From: an uncultured Bifidobacterium sp.
GTDB lineage: Bacteria > Actinomycetota > Actinomycetes > Actinomycetales > Bifidobacteriaceae
Direction of reading: 5' to 3'
Length of the DNA: 57,267 nt
Assembly: GCF_949292005.1 (NCBI RefSeq)
Contig: NZ_CASEXV010000073.1
Coordinates: 1-57,267 of the forward strand
Notes under the pieces: generated by a model
Told to the model about the DNA's origin: nothing
The model's database searches: none
The model's input: only the letters and a program-made list of their open reading frames with translations
Translations under genes and position numbers: made by a program
Shown: piece after piece, positions 17,384 through 24,595 of the stretch
Position numbering within the stretch: the first letter of the stretch is position 1
Layout: every line of letters begins with the position of its first letter

Positions 17384-18223
17384 GTGGTGCATATTCATCA
17401 GGGGAATGGCCGGATCCCGTCGTCTCGTGGCGGACGTTCGAGTGGTCGACGTGGACGTAGGAGGGTCGCCGGAGTCATCTGTGCGGCCGTCGTGGTGGTT
17501 TTGGTCGTTGGCGTGGCGGCATCCCTGTCCCTGCGCGTCATCTCCCGCGCGCGTGCGTCATCAACGACGACAACATCCAGCGGCTCCACGTCATTGGGAT
17601 CCGTGTCCGCATCTACATCGGCACCAGCATCGTCTTCGGGAACGACCGATGATCAGGAGTATCCCGCCACGCTGACCGACTCCCAGCGTTCGACCATTCT
17701 CGCGCGTGCCCGTTCCGTGGCGAAAAGCAGCGGAAAAACCCTGCATGAATATAAGTATTGCGTGGCCACGAAAGGTGACGTCGGAGATGTTGAGAGTTTC
17801 ATCAGCATCGTGTTCCGCACGCTCAACGACCCACGTGGATGGCCCCGGGCAGGTGCGGTATTCACACAGGCCTCGACGCGCTGCGACATGACCATATATC
17901 TTTCCGAGGCGCAGTACATGACTCAATTCGCGTCCGGATGCTCCGAGAACTACAGCTGCCGCGTCGGCGACGAGGTCATCATCAATCTCACCCGGTGGAA
18001 TCATGGCGTGGACAGTTGGCTGGATAACGGCGGGACCCTTGCGCGATACCGTCGTATGGTCATCGATCACGAGGTTGGACACCGTCTTGGACACAAGGAC
18101 AATGAGACGACATGCGACGCCGCCGGGAACCGCGCGCCTTTGATGCAGGAGCAGTCGATGAACCTCCGCACATGCATTCCGAACGAATGGCCGCTCGACG
18201 ACGAGCTGTGGATTTCGAACTAG
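17384..18223 (+). CDS. DUF3152 membrane-anchored metalloprotease-like protein
   Basis: The 279-residue protein has a cytoplasmic Arg/Gly-rich head (1-28), one membrane segment (about 29-51) and a Ser/Thr-rich linker (55-88). An extracellular DUF3152 domain (about 90-279) follows. The domain holds the zincin motif HEVGHRLGH at 229-237, which provides the three zinc ligands and the catalytic Glu. Four Cys in the outer domain may form disulfides. DUF3152 is an actinobacterial family whose substrate is unknown. Two adjacent GTG codons (17384, 17387) could start it; AGGAG lies 4 and 7 nt upstream. It is divergent from tRNA-Lys. Confidence 0.88.
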   Translation: MVHIHQGNGRIPSSRGGRSSGRRGRRRVAGVICAAVVVVLVVGVAASLSLRVISRARASSTTTTSSGSTSLGSVSASTSAPASSSGTTDDQEYPATLTDSQRSTILARARSVAKSSGKTLHEYKYCVATKGDVGDVESFISIVFRTLNDPRGWPRAGAVFTQASTRCDMTIYLSEAQYMTQFASGCSENYSCRVGDEVIINLTRWNHGVDSWLDNGGTLARYRRMVIDHEVGHRLGHKDNETTCDAAGNRAPLMQEQSMNLRTCIPNEWPLDDELWISN

Positions 18224-18276
18224 GCGTGTTTTCCTAGGCGCGTCTTCGGCCGTGGCTGGGAGTAAGGTCGTCCTTC

Positions 18277-19416
18277 ATGGTCGATGAGGTGGTTGGTCGT
18301 CTTGCACCCACTCCCAGCGGAAGGATGCATCTGGGCAACGTCATGGCCATGCTCGCCGCGTGGATGTCGGCGCGGTCCGAAGGCGGACGTGTGCTTCTTC
18401 GCATTGAGGATCTTGATCGCGCCCGTGTGGTGCGGGATGCCGATCGCTGGATTATGGACGATCTGACGTGGTTGGGGATCGATTGGGACGGAGAGCCCGC
18501 GTACCAGTCCGACCGCGAGGGGCTTTACGAAAAGGCTCTGGAGGGTTTGGAGTCCGTGGATTCGGTGACCACCGCGGAAAGGCCCGACCCGTTGGCCGGA
18601 TACGCGGCGTCGGGTGTCTATCCGTGCTGGTGTTCGCGCAGCGACATCCGGGCCGCCTCCGCTCCTCAGGAGGGCGATGGTTTCGTTGTCTATCCCGGAA
18701 CCTGCCGAAGGCTGCTGGAGGACTACCCTGGCGAGGTGCGTGCGCGACTGGTGTCCGGAAGGCGGCATTCGCTTCGTCTGGCGACGCCAAGGCCCGGTGG
18801 CGAATCCAATGGGGCATCGGAGGATGTGGTGCTCGTGCCGGACCGCGTCTTCGGCGATGTCCACTATTCGCTTTCCCGTGATGTCGGCGACAGTGTGCTC
18901 AGGCGCGCCGACGGGGTTTTCTCCTATCAGCTTGCCGTGGTGGTCGACGATGTGGACATGGGAGTCACCGACGTGGTCCGTGGGCGCGATCTGCTGCGCT
19001 CCACGGCGTTGCAGATGGAGATCAGGCGTCGTCTGCGGCTTGCCCGTGCGGCTGGCCGGGACGATGGTTGGGATGCTGACCGGGATGTCGGATGCTCGGT
19101 GGATATCGAATCCCCGGCATGGGATCCGCGGTACGCCCATCTTCCTCTTCTTGACGGGCCGGGGGGACGTCGTCTGGCCAAGCGTGAGAGATCTCTCGAT
19201 ATGGGGGCTTTGCGCGATGCGGGGCTGTCCGCGCGTCAGATTGTGGGATACTGCCTGTGGCTTCTGGGAATGGGATGCGGGAGGGGTCGGGCGAATCGAC
19301 CGGTTCCTATGTCCGCGGCGGAGGGGATGGGGACTTTCTCGTGGCGAAAACTCGCGGCGGATCGCGGGGACCGTGTGCTTCCCGAGGATGTGGTGGAGAC
19401 GATTCGTCATGTCTGA
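18277..19416 (+). CDS. gluQ: Glutamyl-Q tRNA(Asp) synthetase
   Basis: Activates glutamate and attaches it to the queuosine base of tRNA-Asp. The 379-residue protein has only the catalytic half of GluRS and no anticodon-binding domain, which defines GluQRS. The HIGH-type motif is GRMHLGN (15-21). RIEDLDRARV and a CWC...C zinc-site pattern follow, and the KMSKS-type loop is the degenerate RLAKRERS. It is somewhat longer than typical GluQRS (about 300) because of internal inserts. A role in queuosine modification assumes the organism takes up or makes Q; no Q genes are visible here. Confidence 0.88.
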   Translation: MVDEVVGRLAPTPSGRMHLGNVMAMLAAWMSARSEGGRVLLRIEDLDRARVVRDADRWIMDDLTWLGIDWDGEPAYQSDREGLYEKALEGLESVDSVTTAERPDPLAGYAASGVYPCWCSRSDIRAASAPQEGDGFVVYPGTCRRLLEDYPGEVRARLVSGRRHSLRLATPRPGGESNGASEDVVLVPDRVFGDVHYSLSRDVGDSVLRRADGVFSYQLAVVVDDVDMGVTDVVRGRDLLRSTALQMEIRRRLRLARAAGRDDGWDADRDVGCSVDIESPAWDPRYAHLPLLDGPGGRRLAKRERSLDMGALRDAGLSARQIVGYCLWLLGMGCGRGRANRPVPMSAAEGMGTFSWRKLAADRGDRVLPEDVVETIRHV

Positions 19417-19544
19417 TGGCATCGGGGTGAACCGGAATGGACTATCGGAAACTTACAAGGTGATGCTGGCTACGATGGTGGGCATGGGTCCGTTGGATTC
19501 TGTGAGGGTGGAACGGCGGTTCCCGACGTGGTGAGGATGTGGAT

Positions 19545-20393
19545 ATGACGGCTTATATGGATCATAAGGACCTGGCAAACGTCTCTATTTCGGAGGCGCG
19601 CGTCTGGCAGATAGCGGATGGCGTCCATCGTGTGATGGAGGACATCGACAGAGCTTCCTCGGCAGCTGGACGGCGTCCCGACGAGGTGACGTTGCTTGCC
19701 GCCACGAAGACGCGTGATGTGGGCGAGATCATGGCCGCCATTGCCGCAGGTGTGCGCATGATCGGAGAGAACAGGCCGCAGGAGGTTGTGGCCAAGGCGC
19801 AGATGTTGCGTTCGTTCTGCTCACATCGTGGTCTTGTGCTGGGGCGCCCCGAGGAGGATGGTGCCGATGGCGCCACGGACGGCGGGTCGGCGGACGGGCC
19901 GTCGCGAATCGTTCCCTTCCACCTCATCGGACAGCTTCAGGCAAACAAGATCAACAAGATCCTCCCGTACGTCGATACCGTCGAATCCGTGGACTCCATC
20001 GAGGAGGCGGAGAGATTGAATCGCCGCGCGCTGTCCCACGGGGTGGTCGTCGACGTATTCCTTGAGGTCAACGAATCGGGTGAGGAGGCGAAGTCGGGAT
20101 GTCGGCCGGAGGGGGCCATCGATCTGGCCCTGCGCATCGCCGCTTTGGATTCTCTGAAGTTGACCGGCCTGATGACGGTGGGGGCGCATGTGGATGACGA
20201 GCATGTGATACGTGAGGGATTCGCGCATCTCCGGTCGACGCGGGATGCTGTGGCGTCATCCGGGGAGAGGGGTACGTCGTCCTGTCGTGAGCTGTCGATG
20301 GGCATGACCCAGGATATGGGGATGGCCATCGCGGAAGGGTCCACCATCGTCCGGGTGGGAACGGGAATCTTCGGCCCGCGCGCCTTCGTCTGA
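19545..20393 (+). CDS. YggS-family pyridoxal-phosphate homeostasis protein
   Basis: PLP-binding alanine-racemase-fold protein (YggS/PROSC) that buffers free PLP and affects amino-acid metabolism. Motifs include VTLLAATKTRDV with the PLP lysine, MIGENRPQE, FHLIGQLQANKINKIL, SVDSIEEAERLN, LEVNESGEEAKSG and the phosphate site ELSMGMTQDMGMAI, RVGTGIFG. The 282-residue length slightly exceeds the usual 230, owing to an Asp/Gly-rich insert (about 95-118). ATG 19545 is preferred; GTG 19539 is also in frame. No cell-division genes lie nearby, unlike the common ylm context. Confidence 0.92.
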   Translation: MTAYMDHKDLANVSISEARVWQIADGVHRVMEDIDRASSAAGRRPDEVTLLAATKTRDVGEIMAAIAAGVRMIGENRPQEVVAKAQMLRSFCSHRGLVLGRPEEDGADGATDGGSADGPSRIVPFHLIGQLQANKINKILPYVDTVESVDSIEEAERLNRRALSHGVVVDVFLEVNESGEEAKSGCRPEGAIDLALRIAALDSLKLTGLMTVGAHVDDEHVIREGFAHLRSTRDAVASSGERGTSSCRELSMGMTQDMGMAIAEGSTIVRVGTGIFGPRAFV

Positions 20394-20467
20394 GTTCTGA
20401 GGGCGCAATGGAAGGTGTGTGCCCTCGGCCGTCTGTGTGGGACATCCGTCTGGCGTAGTCTGGGCGT

Positions 20468-21283
20468 ATGAGAATCGCACGTTTTCTGCTCGGTGATGTT
20501 CCCCAATACGCGTTTGTCCAGAAGGACGAGAAGGACGGCAAGGACTATCTGGTGGCTCTTGACGGGTATCCACTGGGTTCCCGTCCCGTGTCGCCCACGG
20601 GCGAGCGCCATGCCCTCGACGAGGATGGCGTCCGGCTTCTCGCCCCGGTGATTCCTTCCAAGATCTATGGTCTGGCGAAGAACTATGAGGCCCACGCCCG
20701 GCACATGTATGAGAAGGGACAGTCAACGATCGCCCACGCGCCGGAGGATATGGTCATCTTCTCCAAGCCCAGCACCTCGGTCATCGGACCGGATGATCCG
20801 ATTGTGCTTCCGCCGTTTTCCGACGATATGAACTTCGAGCCGGAGGTGGCCGTGGTCATCGGCCGCATCGCCAAGAATGTCCCTGTGGACAAGGCGATGG
20901 ATTACGTTCTGGGGTTCACGTGCGTGAACGATGTCACGCTGAGGGATCTCCAGAGCGGGGATCCCATGTGGACGCGGGCCAAGGGCTTCGACACCTCCTG
21001 TCCGCTGGGGCCGTGGATCGAGACCGATCTGGACTGGCGTGACGCGCATATATCGTTCAGGCTCAATGGCGAGGACGTTCCTCTCGCCTCGGGCACCACA
21101 GCGGATCTGATTCACGGGATCCCCGAGCAGATTTCCGCGATCTCGAGCTTTTCCACGCTTCTTCCCGGTGATGTGATCATGACGGGGACGCCCAACGCCT
21201 CGGGTCATCTTGCTCCCGGGGATGAGGCGGTGGTCGAGGTTGAGGGCATCGGTCGTCTGAGGAACGTCGTGGTGAGGGGCTGA
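20468..21283 (+). CDS. Fumarylacetoacetate hydrolase family protein
   Basis: A 271-residue enzyme of the FAH superfamily, which acts on acylpyruvates or on 2-oxo acids. The core begins at residue about 65 with KIYGLAKNYEAHARHM. Metal ligands are expected in MNFEPEVAVVIG and DVTLRDLQ, and other family motifs are KGFDTSCPLGPWI, TADLIHGIPEQI and GDVIMTGTP. The substrate cannot be told from sequence. Oxaloacetate tautomerase or acylpyruvate hydrolase activity is common in stand-alone bacterial members. The gap after yggS is 74 nt and the gene sits before the clpB operator. Confidence 0.9.
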   Translation: MRIARFLLGDVPQYAFVQKDEKDGKDYLVALDGYPLGSRPVSPTGERHALDEDGVRLLAPVIPSKIYGLAKNYEAHARHMYEKGQSTIAHAPEDMVIFSKPSTSVIGPDDPIVLPPFSDDMNFEPEVAVVIGRIAKNVPVDKAMDYVLGFTCVNDVTLRDLQSGDPMWTRAKGFDTSCPLGPWIETDLDWRDAHISFRLNGEDVPLASGTTADLIHGIPEQISAISSFSTLLPGDVIMTGTPNASGHLAPGDEAVVEVEGIGRLRNVVVRG

Positions 21284-21368
21284 GCCCGTCGCGGAGTTCA
21301 ACGAGAACGTGTGTCTGCATGCATCTCTCTCCGTTTTCCTTCGGTGGAGACGGAGCCCTGTCTTGAAA

Positions 21369-21389
21369 CTTGAGTGTCTTGGACTCAAG
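21369..21389. promoter_or_regulatory. HAIR operator (HspR-binding inverted repeat) of clpB
   Basis: CTTGAGT, seven bases, ACTCAAG: a perfect match to the HspR-associated inverted repeat consensus. It lies 115 nt before the clpB start. In actinobacteria HspR represses clpB and dnaK until heat stress frees the operator. The hspR gene itself is not in the window. Confidence 0.9.
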
Positions 21390-21503
21390 TTTTGGGAATA
21401 GGCGGGTGCGTCATTCGGTTGGACATGTCAGAGGTTCATGCCGTGTGGTCGTCGGTCGATGTGACCGGCTCCTCCACGGCCTGGAATGACATGGAGGATG
21501 ATT

Positions 21504-24203
21504 ATGGAACCGAAGTTGACCGAGGGCGCTCAGCAGGCGTTGAGCGACGCCGTCCAAAGCGCGGCCGCCGCAGGCAACGCGCAGGTGGAGACATTGCATC
21601 TTATGGATGCGCTGCTCCGTCAGGAAAGCGGAGTCGTTCGCGGATTGCTGCAGACCGCCGGAGGCGACGTGCAGGCCATCGGGGCCGAGGTGCGCAACGC
21701 TTTGGTGGGACTTCCCAGCGCGAGCGGATCGACCACGTCCCAGCCGTCGGCGAGCAGACAGCTGTCGTCGGTGCTGACCCGAGCCGATGAGGAGATGCGC
21801 CGCATGGGAGACGAGTTCATCTCGTCCGAGGTCCTGCTTGTCGGCATCATGCTGGCGGCTCCCAACAAAAGCAACGACATACTCGCCAAGCATGGCGTCA
21901 CCATCGATGCCCTGCGCAAGGCGATACCCCAGATTCGGGGCGGCGCGAAGGTGACGAGCGCGGGCGCCGAAGGATCATACAAGGCGTTGGAGAAGTATTC
22001 GACCGATCTGACCGCCGCGGCGAAGGATGGGAAACTTGATCCCGTTATCGGCCGCGACCAGGAGATCCGGCGAGTGGTGCAGATCCTCAGCCGCCGCACA
22101 AAGAACAATCCTGTGCTGATAGGAGAGCCTGGCGTGGGCAAGACCGCTGTGGTCGAAGGCTTGGCCCAGCGCATCGTCGCCGGCGATGTGCCCACGACGC
22201 TGCGGGACAAGAAGCTCATCAGCCTTGATCTGGGGTCGATGGTCGCCGGATCAAAATACCGCGGCGAGTTCGAGGAGCGTCTCAAGTCCGTTCTCAACGA
22301 GATCAAGAACGCCAACGGCGAGATCATCACCTTCATCGACGAGATCCACACCATCGTCGGGGCTGGCGCCGCCGAAGGGTCGATGGATGCCGGGAATATG
22401 CTCAAGCCCATGCTGGCTCGTGGTGAGCTCAGGCTTATCGGAGCCACCACGCTCGATGAGTATCGCGAGAACATCGAAAAGGATCCGGCTTTGGAACGCC
22501 GCTTCCAGCAGGTTTTCGTCGGCGAGCCCAGCGTGGACGACACCGTGGCCATCCTTCGTGGAATAGCGCCCAAATACGAGGCGCACCACAAGGTCACGAT
22601 TTCCGACGATGCCCTGGTGGCCGCGGCGACACTGTCGAATCGGTACATCTCGGGACGGCAGCTCCCCGACAAGGCCATCGACCTGGTCGACGAGGCGGCC
22701 GCGCGGCTTCGCATGGAGCTTGACTCAAGCCCCGAGGAGATCGACGAGCTCAACCGGCAGATAGACCGTCTCACGATGGAGAAGTCCTATCTGCTGGGGA
22801 ATCCCAAGGACGACGGTGCCGCCCGCAACGCCGTCGAGGCGCTGGATGAGAAGTCCCGCAGCCGTCTGGACGACCTCAATAAGGAGATCGCCGACAAAAG
22901 CGAACGCCTCGCCGGCCTCAACGCCCGCTGGAACAGCGAGAAGGAGGGGCGCAACAAGGTGGGCGACCTGCGAAAGAGGCTCGACGACCTGCGCACGCAG
23001 GCCGACCGCTTCGAGCGCGATGGCGATCTGGCCAAGGCGTCGGCCATCCGATACGGCGAGATCCCTCAGATTACCAAGCAGATAGATCTGGCCGAGAAGG
23101 CTGAGAAGGACGATCAGGACGCGGTGGCGAACGAGGGCGTTGACCAGGTGCCGATGGTTCCCGACCGCGTGGACGCCGATTCCGTGGCCGAGGTCGTATC
23201 GGAATGGACGGGCATCCCCGTCGGGCGTCTGATGCAGGGCGAGAACGAGAAGCTTCTGCACATGGAGGACCATCTTTCTCGCCGTGTCATAGGACAGAGC
23301 GAGGCGATCAGGGCGGTTTCGGACGCGGTGAGACGGTCGCGGGCCGGAATATCCGATCCGAACCGGCCTACGGGGTCGTTCCTGTTCCTTGGTCCCACCG
23401 GCGTCGGCAAAACGGAGCTGGCCAAGGCGTTGGCCGACTTCCTCTTCGACGACGAGAAGGCTATGGTCCGCATCGACATGAGCGAATACATGGAGAAGGC
23501 GTCAGTGTCGCGGCTCATCGGCGCGGCCCCGGGATACATCGGATACGAGGAGGGTGGTCAGCTCACCGAGGCCGTGCGACGCCGGCCATATTCGGTGGTG
23601 CTTTTCGACGAGGTCGAGAAGGCGAACCCCGAGGTCTTCGACATCCTTCTTCAGGTTCTGGACGATGGACGTCTGACCGATGGGCAGGGGCGGACAGTCG
23701 ACTTCACGAACACGATCCTCATCATGACGTCGAATCTGGGATCGCAGTTCCTGGTCCAGCCTGAGCTCGATGAGGAGGCCAAGCGCAAGGCCGTGATGGA
23801 CGCGGTGCACATGCACTTCAAGCCTGAGTTCATCAACAGGTTGGATGATCTGGTGATTTTCCATCCGCTTACCCGTCAGGAGCTCGGCAGCATCGTCGAC
23901 ATCCAGGTGCGGCAGGTCGCGGCCCGCCTCACCGAGCGGAGGATCACTTTGCAGGTGACGGATTCCGCCCGTGAGTGGCTGGCGAACACCGGATATGATC
24001 CGGCCTACGGAGCACGTCCGCTTCGCCGTCTGGTGCAGACGGAGGTGGGCGACCAGCTGGCACGTATGCTGCTCGCCGGCAGTGTCCACGATGGCGACAC
24101 CGTACTGGTCGACCAGACGGGAGGCGAGCACCTGGAGCTGAGCTCCATGCCCGACGATCCGCTGGCGGGGGTCCGCGTGGACGGTGTGCAGACGGACGAC
24201 TGA
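21504..24203 (+). CDS. clpB: ATP-dependent disaggregase ClpB
   Basis: Hexameric AAA+ chaperone that pulls proteins from aggregates together with DnaK. The 899-residue protein has an N-terminal Clp-N repeat domain (about 1-145) and AAA-1 with GEPGVGKTAV and FIDEIHTIVGAG. A coiled-coil M domain (about 405-525, EELNRQIDRL-like heptads) follows, then AAA-2 with GPTGVGKTEL and VVLFDEVEKANPEVF, and a C-terminal D2-small domain. ATG 21504 follows GGAGGA by 5 nt. Control by HspR is expected from the HAIR site. A strong terminator follows about 100 nt after the stop. Confidence 0.97.
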   Translation: MEPKLTEGAQQALSDAVQSAAAAGNAQVETLHLMDALLRQESGVVRGLLQTAGGDVQAIGAEVRNALVGLPSASGSTTSQPSASRQLSSVLTRADEEMRRMGDEFISSEVLLVGIMLAAPNKSNDILAKHGVTIDALRKAIPQIRGGAKVTSAGAEGSYKALEKYSTDLTAAAKDGKLDPVIGRDQEIRRVVQILSRRTKNNPVLIGEPGVGKTAVVEGLAQRIVAGDVPTTLRDKKLISLDLGSMVAGSKYRGEFEERLKSVLNEIKNANGEIITFIDEIHTIVGAGAAEGSMDAGNMLKPMLARGELRLIGATTLDEYRENIEKDPALERRFQQVFVGEPSVDDTVAILRGIAPKYEAHHKVTISDDALVAAATLSNRYISGRQLPDKAIDLVDEAAARLRMELDSSPEEIDELNRQIDRLTMEKSYLLGNPKDDGAARNAVEALDEKSRSRLDDLNKEIADKSERLAGLNARWNSEKEGRNKVGDLRKRLDDLRTQADRFERDGDLAKASAIRYGEIPQITKQIDLAEKAEKDDQDAVANEGVDQVPMVPDRVDADSVAEVVSEWTGIPVGRLMQGENEKLLHMEDHLSRRVIGQSEAIRAVSDAVRRSRAGISDPNRPTGSFLFLGPTGVGKTELAKALADFLFDDEKAMVRIDMSEYMEKASVSRLIGAAPGYIGYEEGGQLTEAVRRRPYSVVLFDEVEKANPEVFDILLQVLDDGRLTDGQGRTVDFTNTILIMTSNLGSQFLVQPELDEEAKRKAVMDAVHMHFKPEFINRLDDLVIFHPLTRQELGSIVDIQVRQVAARLTERRITLQVTDSAREWLANTGYDPAYGARPLRRLVQTEVGDQLARMLLAGSVHDGDTVLVDQTGGEHLELSSMPDDPLAGVRVDGVQTDD

Positions 24204-24304
24204 TGTCGCGCGTCCCGGTTTCCCGTGATCGACCGCAATCGGAAAGTCATGACGGGGTGGGTCGGCAATGGTCGATCCACCGGATTTGACGGATTCGCGC
24301 TCCC

Positions 24305-24353
24305 ATGAATGATGGGGGCCTTCCCACCCATCGGGAAGGCCCCCATCATTCAT
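24305..24353. terminator. Bidirectional terminator between clpB and the copper ATPase
   Basis: Perfect 21-bp arms (ATGAATGATGGGGGCCTTCCC and its complement) surround a 7-nt loop. The convergent genes clpB and the ATPase end on either side. Confidence 0.85.
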
Positions 24354-24400
24354 GTTTCCTGTCCGTGTGGCTTGTTCATGTGCCGAGGAAGGGCCGGCAA

Positions 24401-24595
24401 TCAGTCCTTGTCCGCATATTCGCGCGGTGACTTCTCGAAGGTCCCGGCGCAGTGCTCGCTGCAGAAGTAATAGGTCCTGCCGTCATGGTCTTGGGTGATG
24501 GCGTCGTCGGTCACCGTCACGCTCATGCCGCAGACCGGGTCCTTGGCGGTGGGTGTGGTCTCGGTGGCGTTGTGATTCATGTCATGCATATGCAT
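24401..24595 (-). CDS. Possible internal translation product: small YHS-domain protein
   Basis: Inside the ATPase gene, ATG 24595 (residue 839 of the fusion) is preceded by AAAGGA with a 6-nt spacer, after a low-complexity linker. Initiation here would give a 64-residue protein with a His/Met-rich start (HMHDMNHN) and one YHS domain: DPVCGMSV and FCSEHC. Free YHS proteins often accompany copper exporters and may hand over the metal. Whether this start is used is not shown by sequence. Confidence 0.35.
   Translation of the reverse strand: MHMHDMNHNATETTPTAKDPVCGMSVTVTDDAITQDHDGRTYYFCSEHCAGTFEKSPREYADKD

Noticed and set aside
20723..21388. A 221-codon minus-strand frame opposite the FAH-family gene
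   Set aside because: It is a shadow frame; the plus-strand product has clear family motifs and a sensible start.
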